From JACOMS01 sp964352785 (GTDB lineage Bacteria > Pseudomonadota > Alphaproteobacteria > Caulobacterales > Maricaulaceae), in assembly GCA_964352785.1 (NCBI GenBank), contig CAYGTI010000017.1:1-64000 (forward strand): a DNA stretch of 64,000 bases, given 5' to 3'. Below the pieces are notes generated by a model that was not told where the DNA came from, made no database searches, and saw only the letters and a program-made list of their open reading frames with translations. Below are positions 51,938-62,019 of the stretch, piece by piece. The position numbers and the translations under genes were made by a program. Positions within the stretch are counted from its first letter, which is position 1, and each line of letters opens with the position of its first letter.

Positions 51938-51938
51938 G

Positions 51939-52673
51939 ATGCTCAAAATTCATCAATATCTCGAAAAGAAATCCTTCGCTCTAATGCTGGGCATTATCGG
52001 TGTAGTATCCATCGGGGGTCTCGTGGAAATCGCGCCGCTTTTTTATGTTGATAACACCATCGAAGAAGTTGAGGGTATGCGCCCTTATACGCCGCTAGAG
52101 CTAGCAGGGCGCAATATCTATATTCGCGAAGGATGTTACACATGTCACTCCCAAATGATCCGGCCACTCCGCGATGAAGTTGAGCGTTACGGCCACTATT
52201 CTTTGGCGGCTGAATCTATGTACGATAGACCCTTCCAGTGGGGATCAAAACGTACGGGTCCCGATGTTGCGCGAGTTGGCGGAAAATATTCTGATGAGTG
52301 GCACAAGCTTCATTTGGAAAACCCCCGGGCGGTTGTACCCGAGTCTATCATGCCCCCCTACAAATTCCTCAGCAAACGCAAGCTTGATTACAAGAATATT
52401 GCAAGTGATTTGAAGGCAAACCAAAGGCTTGGCGTGCCCTATACGGACGAAATGGTTGAACTCGCGGTGTCGGATTTAAAGACGCAACTTGATGAATATG
52501 CCGACGATTATGACGGCTTTGTCGCGCGTTACCCGAAAGCGGTTCTGCGCGATTTCGATGGTGATGCGAGCAAAATTTCGGAAATGGATGCTATGATTGC
52601 CTATCTTCAAATGCTCGGTACCCTGGTCGATTTTGACGAGTATGAAGCTGAAAAAGATGAGAACTTGCGATGA
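51939..52673 (+). CDS. ccoO: cbb3-type cytochrome c oxidase subunit II CcoO
   Basis: Membrane-anchored monoheme cytochrome c that feeds electrons to CcoN. One N-terminal helix (about 13-33) precedes the heme motif GCYTCHSQMIRPL (Cys66, Cys69, His70). GPDVARVGGKYSDEWH and MPPYKFL, with the axial methionine, follow. ATG follows the ccoN stop by one base. 244 residues. Confidence 0.96.
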   Translation: MLKIHQYLEKKSFALMLGIIGVVSIGGLVEIAPLFYVDNTIEEVEGMRPYTPLELAGRNIYIREGCYTCHSQMIRPLRDEVERYGHYSLAAESMYDRPFQWGSKRTGPDVARVGGKYSDEWHKLHLENPRAVVPESIMPPYKFLSKRKLDYKNIASDLKANQRLGVPYTDEMVELAVSDLKTQLDEYADDYDGFVARYPKAVLRDFDGDASKISEMDAMIAYLQMLGTLVDFDEYEAEKDENLR

Positions 52674-52834
52674 GCTACGACACAATTTCACATATCGCGA
52701 AGCTTGGCGGCACGGTGTTCTTTACGGGCTTTTTCACGTTGACCATCATTTACGCCCTTTGGCCCAAAAACAAAGCGCGGTTTGACCGCGCAGCGCAGTT
52801 ACCGCTGCTAGATACCGACCACCCAGAAGTCTGA
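52670..52834 (+). CDS. ccoQ: cbb3-type cytochrome c oxidase subunit CcoQ
   Basis: A 54-residue product beginning MSYDTISHIAKLGG, with one membrane helix (TVFFTGFFTLTIIYALWP) and a short acidic cytoplasmic tail. This is the size, topology and position of CcoQ, which stabilises the CcoP-oxidase association. ATG overlaps the ccoO stop (ATGA). Confidence 0.93.
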   Translation: MSYDTISHIAKLGGTVFFTGFFTLTIIYALWPKNKARFDRAAQLPLLDTDHPEV

Positions 52835-52842
52835 GACGGATT

Positions 52843-53745
52843 ATGCAAAACGAACCAAAAGTTGATGAAATTTCAGGCACTGAGACAACGGGCCATGAGT
52901 GGGACGGGATTGAGGAACTTAATACGCCTATGCCGCGTTGGTGGTTGGGTTTGTTTTATGCGTGTATTGCTTGGGCAGTAGTTTACGCAATTTTAATGCC
53001 GTCAATTCCTTTACTCAAAGGTCATTATAAAGGCGTGCTTGGATTGTCTGATCGGGCGGCCGTCGCTGATGAAATTAGGACTGAACAAGCCAAGCGCTCC
53101 GTTATGGGTACGCGCTTGATTAATGCGGATCTCCCAACGATCGCTGCGGATCCAGATTTGTTCCGTTATGCGATGGCTGCGGGTAGGTCGGCATTCGGTG
53201 ATAATTGCGCGACCTGTCATGGATCTGGTGCTCAAGGTTTCAAAGGTTACCCCAACCTTAATGATGATATTTGGATATGGGGTGGCTCTTACGAGGATAT
53301 TCGACAAACTTTGACCGTAGGTATTCGAGCCACTCACGATGAGACCCGCATTGGCTTGATGCAAGCCTTTGGCCGAGACGAGCTTTTGAGCTCTGATCAA
53401 ATCAAAGACCTGACCCAGCATGTGCTCAGCTATTCTAGCCGAGAGACGGATGTCGAGGCAGCGGTTAGAGGCTCAGAGTTGTTTCAGCTACAATGCGCGT
53501 CATGCCACGGCGTAGAAGGTTTGGGAGACCGTACGCAGGGTGCGCCGAATTTAACCGACGCCGAATGGATTTATGGCGGTGAGGCCGACGACATTCGCAC
53601 ATCGCTTTACTACGGACGTCAAGGGGTTATGCCAAATTGGAACGAAAGACTCACGCCGGATACCATTGCTGCATTGGCCGTTTATGTCCACTCGCTGGGC
53701 GGCGGCGAAACACCAGTCGGTGCGCTTCCGGAATCAGAAGGTTAA
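52843..53745 (+). CDS. ccoP: cbb3-type cytochrome c oxidase subunit III CcoP
   Basis: Diheme membrane-anchored cytochrome c. The N-terminal PRWWLGLFYACIAWAVVYAIL helix is the CcoP signature. Heme motifs are CATCH (Cys122, Cys125, His126) and CASCH (Cys218, Cys221, His222), with methionine ligands in GLMQAF-type and GVMPNW stretches. 300 residues, normal. It starts eight bases after ccoQ. Confidence 0.96.
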   Translation: MQNEPKVDEISGTETTGHEWDGIEELNTPMPRWWLGLFYACIAWAVVYAILMPSIPLLKGHYKGVLGLSDRAAVADEIRTEQAKRSVMGTRLINADLPTIAADPDLFRYAMAAGRSAFGDNCATCHGSGAQGFKGYPNLNDDIWIWGGSYEDIRQTLTVGIRATHDETRIGLMQAFGRDELLSSDQIKDLTQHVLSYSSRETDVEAAVRGSELFQLQCASCHGVEGLGDRTQGAPNLTDAEWIYGGEADDIRTSLYYGRQGVMPNWNERLTPDTIAALAVYVHSLGGGETPVGALPESEG

Positions 53746-53759
53746 ATCCCTAAACCATT

Positions 53760-55250
53760 ATGACGACTCTGATTGACAATACCGAGCCGCGCAAAACCGC
53801 TGCTCCGGGTGTAGAACAGTCACGCGCGGTTGCGACATCACCCTCTACGCCGCAAAGTCTGTATGCCAAGCGGGTAAAGCTTTATCCAAAGCTGGCACAC
53901 GGGTTTTACCGGAACATTAAATGGGTCGCGCTGTTTGTATTACTCGGCATTTATTACATTACGCCATGGATCAGGTGGGATAGAGGACCGGATCAACCGT
54001 CTCAGGCTGTCTTGGTTGATTTTGAACATGCCCGTTTCTATTTCTTCTTTATCGAGATTTGGCCTCAAGAGGTTTATTATATCACGGGTTTACTGATCTT
54101 GGCGGCTCTTGGTTTATTCCTTGCGACGTCATTATTTGGGCGGGTTTGGTGCGGATATGCGTGTCCACAAACCATATGGACAGATTTGTTTATTCAGGTC
54201 GAAAAGTTTTTCGAAGGTGATCGCAATGCACGCATGAAATTGGACAAAGCGCCGTGGACCGCCAAAAAGATTTATAAAAAAACGGCCAAGCATTTTGTTT
54301 GGCTTATTATTGCGGCAGCGACCGGCGGGGCGTGGATTCTCTATTTCCATGATGCGCCCACCATTGCCCGGGACTTTCTAAGCGGTCATGCTCAGCTAAC
54401 CTCATATGTCTTTATGGGTATTATGACGTTTACTACCTATACTCTTGCGGGTCACATGCGAGAGCAGGTTTGTACATATATGTGTCCATGGCCACGGATT
54501 CAGGCCGCCATGATTGATGAAGAAGCGCTAAATGTCACCTATCGATATGATCGGGGCGAGCCGCGCGGGCCACATAAGAAAGGCGCGACGTGGGACGACC
54601 GCGGGGACTGTATTGACTGCCGTCAATGCGTCGCTGTTTGCCCGGTTGGTATTGATATTCGTGATGGACTACAGCTTGAATGTATCGGCTGCTCGCTTTG
54701 CATTGATGCGTGTGATGAAATCATGGTCAAAATCGATCGCCCGAAAGGGCTGATTGCATTTGATACGGATGCGAATGTGCAGCGTAGACTAAATGATGAG
54801 AAGCCCAAGTTTAATCTCGTGCGTCCTCGAACTGTGGTCTATGCGATTTTATTTACAGCGGTCGGGTGTCTGATGCTGTTCTCCCTGCTCACCCGGACAA
54901 CACTGGATTTAAACGTTTTGCGTGACCGGCAGCCTAATTTTGTACGCTTATCTGACGGGTCGATCCGCAACGGTTATACGGTAAAGGTTTTGAATAAAGC
55001 AACTCAACCACGTGATTTAGTGCTCAGCGTTGATATGCTAACGTCGCCGATTATTACGGTTGCCGGGCAGCCAGCAGAGTCGCAAACCACATTTCGTGTA
55101 CCGGCTGATGAAACCATGGACTTCAAGGTCTATGTGGCAGAGGATGATGTCGCAAATCTTGAAAAGAAGACGGATATGACGTTTTTGATTACAGATCAAA
55201 CAACAGGTGAAGTAGCAAAACGTCGTGCAATTTTCATTAGTGGTGAGTAG
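53760..55250 (+). CDS. ccoG: cbb3 oxidase assembly protein CcoG (FixG/RdxA)
   Basis: Polytopic ferredoxin-like protein that reduces Cu(II) for cbb3 assembly. It has several membrane helices, FGRVWCGYACPQTIW and QVCTYMCPWPRIQ. Two 4Fe-4S motifs follow: CIDCRQCVAVCP and CIGCSLCIDACDE. A periplasmic immunoglobulin-like C-terminal domain follows the last helix (about 360-380). 496 residues, normal. It lies 14 bases after ccoP. Confidence 0.95.
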   Translation: MTTLIDNTEPRKTAAPGVEQSRAVATSPSTPQSLYAKRVKLYPKLAHGFYRNIKWVALFVLLGIYYITPWIRWDRGPDQPSQAVLVDFEHARFYFFFIEIWPQEVYYITGLLILAALGLFLATSLFGRVWCGYACPQTIWTDLFIQVEKFFEGDRNARMKLDKAPWTAKKIYKKTAKHFVWLIIAAATGGAWILYFHDAPTIARDFLSGHAQLTSYVFMGIMTFTTYTLAGHMREQVCTYMCPWPRIQAAMIDEEALNVTYRYDRGEPRGPHKKGATWDDRGDCIDCRQCVAVCPVGIDIRDGLQLECIGCSLCIDACDEIMVKIDRPKGLIAFDTDANVQRRLNDEKPKFNLVRPRTVVYAILFTAVGCLMLFSLLTRTTLDLNVLRDRQPNFVRLSDGSIRNGYTVKVLNKATQPRDLVLSVDMLTSPIITVAGQPAESQTTFRVPADETMDFKVYVAEDDVANLEKKTDMTFLITDQTTGEVAKRRAIFISGE

Positions 55251-55254
55251 GTGA

Positions 55255-55749
55255 ATGGCAAAGGGTAATGCGCGCAAAAAAGAGCTTACGGGGCGGCATG
55301 TTTTAGTCATGCTGTTGGCCTTCTTTGGCGTTATGTTTGCGGTTAATGGCTACTTTACGGTTGCGGCCGTGTCGTCGTTCCGAGGGGAGGATGTACCGCG
55401 CTCCTACCGTCAAGGTCTTGAGTATAACAAAACAATAGAGGCTCGAACGGTACAAACGGGTTTGGGGTGGACGGCCAGAACAAATCTGATTGAGACTGAG
55501 GGTAATCTACCGATTTTAATTTTAATGTTACAAGATGCAGATGGCCGCGGCTTGGAAGGGGTTTCCTTTGAGGCTGTCCTTCGCCATCCAACGGATACAA
55601 TGAATGATACGGTGATTACATTCGAGGGCACAGGCGCTGGACGTTATGTGGCCCCCATTGATGTGGCATCCGGGAACTGGGATGTTCGTGCCACGGCGAT
55701 TAAAGGCCTTGATCGATTTAAGCTACGGCAAAAAATATGGGTCAATTAA
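55255..55749 (+). CDS. ccoH: cbb3 oxidase assembly protein CcoH (FixH)
   Basis: A 164-residue protein with one N-terminal membrane helix (HVLVMLLAFFGVMFAVNGYF) and a periplasmic domain. The LEYNKTIEA and GLGWTA residues match FixH. It is required for cbb3 maturation and thought to work with CcoI in copper delivery. It begins four bases after ccoG and overlaps ccoI. Confidence 0.93.
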   Translation: MAKGNARKKELTGRHVLVMLLAFFGVMFAVNGYFTVAAVSSFRGEDVPRSYRQGLEYNKTIEARTVQTGLGWTARTNLIETEGNLPILILMLQDADGRGLEGVSFEAVLRHPTDTMNDTVITFEGTGAGRYVAPIDVASGNWDVRATAIKGLDRFKLRQKIWVN

Positions 55750-57965
55750 CGCCAATTTCGCCAAAAAAAATAGGGTGTCCCTCCGGATTGCAAGATGTCC
55801 CTATATCTGAGACGGACCCAAATGCTGCCAAGCTCGATTTAACGTATTTTGTCAGCCATAAAGACGGCCTTTCGGCAATTGACCTTATCGTGCAAGGGGC
55901 GCATTGCGGTGGCTGTATGGCTAAAATTGAGCGCTGTATGAAGGCGATTGACGGCGTAACAACCGCCCGTATGAACCTCTCGGCGATGCGGTTGCATCTG
56001 GCTTGGAAACAGGACAAAACGGATCCGCAGCAACTCATTCAGACACTGACAGATTTAGGTTATGGCGCTGCGCCCTACGCCGCTAATGATGCCCAGGTGC
56101 AGTCTGAAAACCGCCTGAAATCATTACTCAAGGCTCTGGCTGTGGCCGGATTTGCGATGACGAATGTGATGCTTCTTTCTATCGCCGTCTGGTCAGGTCA
56201 TGGGGAGATGAGCTTGTTCACCCATAATATGCTGCATTGGGTATCCGCTTTGATTGCCCTGCCGGCCATCGCTTATGCCGGGCAGCCCTTTTTCCGCTCT
56301 GCATGGTCTGCGCTAAAAAGCGGGCGCACCAATATGGATGTCCCGATCTCACTGGCTGTATTTCTAGCCTGCGCATTAAGCATTTATGAGACGGTCAAAG
56401 GTAATCCGGATACTTATTTTGATGCCGCTTTGATGCTGTTATTCCTTTTACTGATCGGGCGGTATTTGGACGCAAAGTTGAGGTTTAAAACCGGAGAAGC
56501 CGCTCAGCGTCTTGCAGCAATGCAGTCTACTTCCGCAACACGGATCAAGATTGACGGTGGTCTTGAGACAATTCCGGCTATTCAAGTCCGCGCGGGTGAT
56601 CACCTCTTAATTCCGACGGGACAGCGTATTCCGGTTGATTCTCAAATTATTGAGGGCAAGTCCGAGATTGATAATCAAATCGCAACAGGCGAGAGTCTGC
56701 CCGAGTTGATGGGCCCGGGCGATATGATTTATTCGGGAACATTAAACCTAACGTCGCCTTTGACCGTTAAGGCTGCCGCCCGGCATGAAGACTCTTTTTT
56801 GTCCGAGATCACACGATTAGTCGAGGCCGGGGAGCAAAGTAAGAGCCGGTTTGTCAAGATTGCTGACCGTGCCTCCCGTGCCTATGTACCGATTGTTCAC
56901 ACGCTTGCTATCGCTACTTTTTTGGGCTGGCTTTTGATGGGGGCAGACCTTCGGCCCGCTGCGCTTAACGCTATTGCCGTTTTGATTATAACATGCCCCT
57001 GCGCGCTAGGGCTTGCAGTGCCTGCGGTACAAATCGTGGCAAGCGGGCGGTTGTTCAGCCAGGGTATTTTTGTACGTTCCGGCGATGTGTTAGAGCGGCT
57101 CGCTAAGGTTTCCCATGTTGTTTTTGATAAAACAGGAACTCTGACTCAGGGAAAATTTCAGCTCGTGAATGTGGCTGAGCTTTCGCCGGTCGCCATAGAG
57201 ACGGCGGCGGCATTAGCGTCTCAATCACGGCACCCTATTTCAAAAAGCTTGCATGCTTATGTTGGCAGGATCAAGGCTAGTGATGTGTCTGAAGTGCCAG
57301 GGCAAGGGCTCTCGGGTCTTATTGACGGCGAGCTTGTGAGCTTCGGCGCACGTGGTGACATACCGCCGGGTGATGACGTTTTAACAGAGAGTTGGCTCCG
57401 CCGTGATGGAGATGACCCCATAAGATTTGTGTTCTCCGACACTGTGCGAACTGACGCTAAATCCACAGTCCAAGCGATGAAGGCTTTGGACCTGTCTACA
57501 GAACTGCTGTCCGGTGATAAAGCTGCGATTGCGGCTCACCTTGCGGGGCTACTTGGGATTTCGCAAGCTACGGGCGGGGTGTCGCCGCAGGACAAGCAAA
57601 TCCGCTTGAAAGACTATGAGAGCCAACACAGCCTCACTTTGATGGTCGGCGACGGCATTAACGATGCCCCCGCATTGGCGGCAGCGCATGTCTCAGCGTC
57701 TTTGGCAACGGCGTCTGATATTAGCCGCGCCGCGTCCGATATGATTTTGCAAGGCGATCAACTTGCCAGCTTGCCAAAGGCGGTTGAAATTGCGCGAAAA
57801 GCGCACCGCCGAATGATTGAAAACCTTAGTCTTGCTGTAATTTATAATTTTATAGCTGTGCCGCTCGCGGTGTTTGGGTTTGTAAACCCCTTGATCGCTG
57901 CGCTTGCGATGTCGGGGTCATCTTTGATCGTTACCCTTAATGCCCTGCGGATGATGCGCGCATGA
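55737..57965 (+). CDS. ccoI: cbb3 oxidase copper-translocating P-type ATPase CcoI (FixI)
   Basis: P1B-type ATPase that exports copper for the cbb3 active site. A heavy-metal domain has GAHCGGCMAKIERCM. The ion-binding motif is Cys420-Pro-Cys422 in ITCPCALGL, the phosphorylation site is Asp464 in DKTGTLTQG, and the hinge is MVGDGINDAPALAAA. About eight helices. 742 residues. The N-terminus holds a short cysteine-containing segment (KKIGCPSGLQDVP) before the metal domain. It overlaps ccoH and ccoS. Confidence 0.95.
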   Translation: MGQLTPISPKKIGCPSGLQDVPISETDPNAAKLDLTYFVSHKDGLSAIDLIVQGAHCGGCMAKIERCMKAIDGVTTARMNLSAMRLHLAWKQDKTDPQQLIQTLTDLGYGAAPYAANDAQVQSENRLKSLLKALAVAGFAMTNVMLLSIAVWSGHGEMSLFTHNMLHWVSALIALPAIAYAGQPFFRSAWSALKSGRTNMDVPISLAVFLACALSIYETVKGNPDTYFDAALMLLFLLLIGRYLDAKLRFKTGEAAQRLAAMQSTSATRIKIDGGLETIPAIQVRAGDHLLIPTGQRIPVDSQIIEGKSEIDNQIATGESLPELMGPGDMIYSGTLNLTSPLTVKAAARHEDSFLSEITRLVEAGEQSKSRFVKIADRASRAYVPIVHTLAIATFLGWLLMGADLRPAALNAIAVLIITCPCALGLAVPAVQIVASGRLFSQGIFVRSGDVLERLAKVSHVVFDKTGTLTQGKFQLVNVAELSPVAIETAAALASQSRHPISKSLHAYVGRIKASDVSEVPGQGLSGLIDGELVSFGARGDIPPGDDVLTESWLRRDGDDPIRFVFSDTVRTDAKSTVQAMKALDLSTELLSGDKAAIAAHLAGLLGISQATGGVSPQDKQIRLKDYESQHSLTLMVGDGINDAPALAAAHVSASLATASDISRAASDMILQGDQLASLPKAVEIARKAHRRMIENLSLAVIYNFIAVPLAVFGFVNPLIAALAMSGSSLIVTLNALRMMRA

Positions 57966-58126
57966 CGTCTATTTTGTGGCTGATACCGCTGGCATTGTCT
58001 TTAGGCGGGCTCGGCCTGTGCGCTTTTTTTTGGGCCATAAGATCAGGCCAGTTTGAAGATACACAAGGTGACGCGCAGCGTATTTTAATGGATGATGAGG
58101 GCCCCATCGTGGACGATGAGGGCTAA
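57962..58126 (+). CDS. ccoS: cbb3 oxidase assembly protein CcoS
   Basis: A 54-residue product, MTSILWLIPLALSLGG onward, with one membrane helix and the CcoS mark FFWAIRSGQFEDTQGDAQRIL, followed by an acidic tail. CcoS is needed for cofactor insertion into CcoN. ATG overlaps the ccoI stop (ATGA). Last gene of the ccoNOQPGHIS operon. Confidence 0.95.
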   Translation: MTSILWLIPLALSLGGLGLCAFFWAIRSGQFEDTQGDAQRILMDDEGPIVDDEG

Positions 58127-58133
58127 GCGCTCT

Positions 58134-58388
58134 TTAGGCCACTGGGTGGCTGTTGTCTTCATCACTGCAGACGAGGTCTTTGGTACAGCAAATCGCGTGG
58201 CAGGCTTTCGGGTGAGGCAGAGGGCGCTCATCTTTTTGTGAATCGACCCCCAAATCTAATTTAATGAGTTTGCCTGAGCCGCAGACAGGTAGCCATAGAG
58301 CATTATCCTTAGCAAACATTGGAGCGCCCGCACTCGCAATAGGCGCGCTGCCCAAAACAAGGGCCAAGCATATGGCTAAACGTCTCAT
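58134..58388 (-). CDS. Small secreted cysteine-rich protein
   Basis: Starting at ATG 58388 gives a signal peptide (MRRLAICLALVLGSAPIASA) and a mature part of about 64 residues with five cysteines in LPVCGSGK, ACHAICCTKDLVC. The upstream in-frame start at 58484 would place a charged extension before the signal sequence. I recall similar alphaproteobacterial proteins with WxPVCGxGK and CHAxCC motifs, but no function. It converges with ccoS, with only seven bases between stops. Confidence 0.7.
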   Translation of the reverse strand: MRRLAICLALVLGSAPIASAGAPMFAKDNALWLPVCGSGKLIKLDLGVDSQKDERPLPHPKACHAICCTKDLVCSDEDNSHPVA

Positions 58389-58566
58389 ATTAACCGTATA
58401 ACACAAGAATATCATTCTGTGAAAAACAAACCTATCGTAATGGGCGAAATGCCGCGTTTTCAAATGTACTAATTCTTTATCCAAGGATCATGGTTAACCC
58501 CGTCTTAACGGCTTGCATGCAGCCTGAGCCATATGATTCGTTGCTGTTTATTTCTTGGAGTCAATT

Positions 58567-59139
58567 ATGGCGCTGACAGCCCCGCTTAGTAAAACTGCCA
58601 TAGCAGCCTTGTTGCTCTGCGGTCTTGGTCTTTCCGCTTGTGCGGTGCAGCCCGGAGCATCGCGTTACGGAGGTGAGTGTGTCGACCCGTGCGGCATGTC
58701 ATATGCAACCGGGCATTACGGCGGCGCTCAATACGCCGCCCTGACATATTACCAGATGCCGGATTATCTAAATTCTCTATCATCCGACCCCGCCCTTCGC
58801 GTGCCAGGTACTGAATTGTCCGGCTCACACATGAGTTCATATAGTGGACAAGCTTTTGGAAGCGCGTTGGAATGTCCTGCTGGGACAACGCTCCAAGCAA
58901 ACGGAACATGTCTTCAGAGCGGATCATTTACCGCAGATCAGGTCACGCACAGCACATATAGCGCGCCTTCATCAACGCAAGTGAGCGGTGATATGCTAAG
59001 CTGCCCGGCGGGCACAAGTCTGCAAACAGATGGAACCTGTCTTCAAGGCTCGATTACGATTTTCGATCAAAGCCATACGGGCGGTTACAAACCCACACCA
59101 CCAAAACAAACGCAATATTACAGACCGGCTCGTAAATAG
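58567..59139 (+). CDS. Lipoprotein with duplicated cysteine motif
   Basis: ATG 58567 follows GGAG (58556-58559). The lipobox is GLSAC (Cys21). The mature part has CVDPCGMSYATGHYGGAQY, then two copies of a roughly 20-residue unit, ECPAGTTLQANGTCLQ and SCPAGTSLQTDGTCLQ, about 45 residues apart. A His/Tyr-rich tail ends the 190-residue protein. The repeat likely forms small disulfide loops. Function is unknown; surface attachment or envelope structure is conceivable. Confidence 0.75.
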   Translation: MALTAPLSKTAIAALLLCGLGLSACAVQPGASRYGGECVDPCGMSYATGHYGGAQYAALTYYQMPDYLNSLSSDPALRVPGTELSGSHMSSYSGQAFGSALECPAGTTLQANGTCLQSGSFTADQVTHSTYSAPSSTQVSGDMLSCPAGTSLQTDGTCLQGSITIFDQSHTGGYKPTPPKQTQYYRPARK

Positions 59140-59283
59140 CCTTAGGCTACAAGCAAGAGTACCAAATTATCTAAGCTAAAGACTCTCCCGAGCACGAATT
59201 GCTGCGGCTCTTTAGTTGCGTCTGGGCCGCCCTTTGCTATAAGGGAGAAAATTTTCCAAGATTGACCGAAAAGGATTTCACCT

Positions 59284-61959
59284 ATGGCTTCACTTGACAG
59301 TTTTAAGTGCGAACGCGAGCTGATCGTGCGCGGCGGAACATATACATATTTTGATTTAAAAGTCGCCGAGGCTAATGGGCTTTCGGGTATTTCCAAACTT
59401 CCGCGCTCACTCAAGGTTTTGCTCGAAAACCTCTTGCGATTCGAAGACGGCAATACGGTCAAAAAAGAAGATATCGAAGCCATGGCCGCGTGGCTACAAA
59501 CCAAAACATCCACACATGAAATTGCTTACCGCCCCGCGCGCGTTTTGATGCAGGATTTCACAGGGGTTCCTGCCGTTGTAGATTTGGCCGCGATGCGCGA
59601 CGCGATGTCAAATTTGGGCGAAAGCCCTGATAAAATTAATCCGCTGAACCCGGTTCATCTTGTAATCGATCACTCCGTGATGGTGGATTATTTCGGAACC
59701 CCGCAAGCGTTTGAGAAAAATGTGCAGCGCGAATATGAGCGCAACGGTGAGCGTTACGATTTCTTGAAATGGGGCCAAAGCGCGTTTGATAACTTTGCTG
59801 TTGTGCCTCCGGGCACCGGGATTTGTCACCAAGTCAATCTTGAGCATTTGGCGCAAACGGTTTGGACCAAAACAGAAGATGGCAAAACCTACGCATTCCC
59901 TGACACACTTGTCGGCACCGACAGCCACACAACCATGATCAATGGCCTGTCTGTTTTAGGCTGGGGCGTTGGCGGTATTGAGGCCGAAGCGGCAATGCTC
60001 GGTCAGCCCATATCTATGCTCATCCCCGAAGTTGTCGGGTTTGAGCTGACCGGTAAATTACCAGAAGGCGCAACGGCAACTGATCTTGTGCTGCGCGTTG
60101 TGGAAATGCTCCGCAAGCACGGCGTTGTCGGAAAATTTGTTGAGTTTTACGGCTCAGGCTTGAATAATTTGTCCCTCGAAGATCAGGCGACAATCGCGAA
60201 TATGGCGCCTGAATACGGCGCAACCTGCGGGTTCTTCCCCGTCGATGACGATACTTTGCGCTATTTGAACGCGACGGGCCGCGATACCCAGCGCATCGAA
60301 TTGGTTGATGCATATTCCAAAGCCCAAGGGTTGTGGCGTGATGAAACTGTCGCGACCTATACAAGCACACTCGGGCTTGATGTCGGAACAGTGACGCCGT
60401 CTATCTCCGGCCCCAAACGCCCGCAAGACAGGTTCGATCTGAAAGGTGCGAACAAAACGTTCGCAAAAATTCTGCGTGATGAGTATAAAAAGCAGCCGAT
60501 GGGCGATAGCGCCATTGACGTGAGCGGAAAAGATTTCTCAGTCGATCACGGCGACGTGTTTATTGCTGCGATTACGTCATGTACAAATACGTCCAACCCC
60601 TCCGTGATGATGGCGGCTGGCCTTGTCGCGGAAAAAGCCAACAAGCTTGGCCTGACCGTCAAACCTTGGGTCAAGACGTCCCTTGCGCCCGGCTCTCAAG
60701 TCGTGGGCGAATATCTTGAAAAGTCGAAACTGCAGGATGAGCTCAACCAGCTTGGTTTTGATGTTGTCGGCTATGGCTGTACGACCTGTATTGGTAACTC
60801 TGGTCCGCTCGCCCCTGAACTGGCCAAAGCCATCGAAGATGGTGATTTAGTGTCATGTTCCGTTCTGTCTGGTAACCGAAATTTTGAAGGCCGGATCGGC
60901 CCCGATATCAAAGCCAACTTCTTGGCGTCACCGCCGCTTGTCGTCGCTTACGCACTGGCTGGTTCGCTTCACCATGATTTTGATGCAGACCCTCTGGGAG
61001 TCGACAAGGACGGTAACGAGATTTATCTCAAAGACATTTGGCCGACGTCGCAGGAAATCGCCGCCGTTGTACGCAAAGTCATCACGCGCAAAATGTTTAC
61101 TGAACGCTACGCAGATGTCTTTAAAGGTGACAAGCAATGGCAGGATATTAAAGTCGAAGGAGGTGAAACCTATAATTGGAACCCAGCCTCAACCTATGTG
61201 CGTAACCCGCCTTATTTTGACGGTATGACCATGACGCCGGATCCGGTGGAGGATGTTAAAAACGCCAATATCCTCGCGCTTTTGGGCGACTCTATCACAA
61301 CCGACCACATCTCGCCTGCGGGCGCGATCAAGCATGATGGCCCAGCGGGCGTGTATCTCTCTGAGCGCCAAGTTCCAAAAGCGGAGTTCAACTCCTTTGG
61401 TTCACGGCGTGGTAATCACGAAGTCATGATGCGCGGCACGTTTGCCAATATTCGTATCAAAAACTTGATGGCACCCGGCACAGAAGGCGGCGTGACCAAA
61501 TACGTCCCGACAGGCGAAGTGATGAGTATTTTCGATGCGTCGGAAAAATACCTTGCGGATGATAAAGACCTCGTTGTTTTCGCCGGATCGCTCTACGGGA
61601 ACGGCTCCTCTCGTGATTGGGCCGCTAAAGGTACGATCTTACTCGGCGTAAAGGCTGTGATTGCCGAGAGTTTTGAGCGTATTCACCGCTCTAACCTCAT
61701 CGGCATGGGGGTTCTTCCACTTGAATTCCAAGACGGTCAAAGCTGGGAAAGTCTTGGTATGACAGGCGATGAGACCGTCGATATCAAAGGCGTTGAAAAC
61801 CTTGAGCCGCGCGGGACTCTCAATGTTGAGATTTCTTATCCAAACGGGGATAAGAAAATCGTGACGGCGAATGTCCGAATTGATACGGATAATGAGCATG
61901 AATATTACAAGCATGGTGGTATCTTGCACTATGTGCTGCGGAACCTCGCCGCGGCTTAG
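59284..61959 (+). CDS. acnA: Aconitate hydratase AcnA
   Basis: Converts citrate to isocitrate in the TCA cycle. The 4Fe-4S cluster cysteines are Cys433 in SCTNTSNPS and Cys499 and Cys502 in GYGCTTCIGNSGP. VGTDSHTTMINGLSVLGWGVGGIEAE, GDSITTDHISPAG and GSSRDWAAKGT are all present. The 891-residue length is normal for the AcnA/IRP type. AAGGA lies about eight bases before the ATG. A strong terminator follows at 62020. Confidence 0.97.
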   Translation: MASLDSFKCERELIVRGGTYTYFDLKVAEANGLSGISKLPRSLKVLLENLLRFEDGNTVKKEDIEAMAAWLQTKTSTHEIAYRPARVLMQDFTGVPAVVDLAAMRDAMSNLGESPDKINPLNPVHLVIDHSVMVDYFGTPQAFEKNVQREYERNGERYDFLKWGQSAFDNFAVVPPGTGICHQVNLEHLAQTVWTKTEDGKTYAFPDTLVGTDSHTTMINGLSVLGWGVGGIEAEAAMLGQPISMLIPEVVGFELTGKLPEGATATDLVLRVVEMLRKHGVVGKFVEFYGSGLNNLSLEDQATIANMAPEYGATCGFFPVDDDTLRYLNATGRDTQRIELVDAYSKAQGLWRDETVATYTSTLGLDVGTVTPSISGPKRPQDRFDLKGANKTFAKILRDEYKKQPMGDSAIDVSGKDFSVDHGDVFIAAITSCTNTSNPSVMMAAGLVAEKANKLGLTVKPWVKTSLAPGSQVVGEYLEKSKLQDELNQLGFDVVGYGCTTCIGNSGPLAPELAKAIEDGDLVSCSVLSGNRNFEGRIGPDIKANFLASPPLVVAYALAGSLHHDFDADPLGVDKDGNEIYLKDIWPTSQEIAAVVRKVITRKMFTERYADVFKGDKQWQDIKVEGGETYNWNPASTYVRNPPYFDGMTMTPDPVEDVKNANILALLGDSITTDHISPAGAIKHDGPAGVYLSERQVPKAEFNSFGSRRGNHEVMMRGTFANIRIKNLMAPGTEGGVTKYVPTGEVMSIFDASEKYLADDKDLVVFAGSLYGNGSSRDWAAKGTILLGVKAVIAESFERIHRSNLIGMGVLPLEFQDGQSWESLGMTGDETVDIKGVENLEPRGTLNVEISYPNGDKKIVTANVRIDTDNEHEYYKHGGILHYVLRNLAAA

Positions 61960-62019
61960 TCCGGCTTTCCGCCGCTCCGGCGCGTTCGGGGTGGCCGTTC
62001 AAAATTATAAATAATTCAG

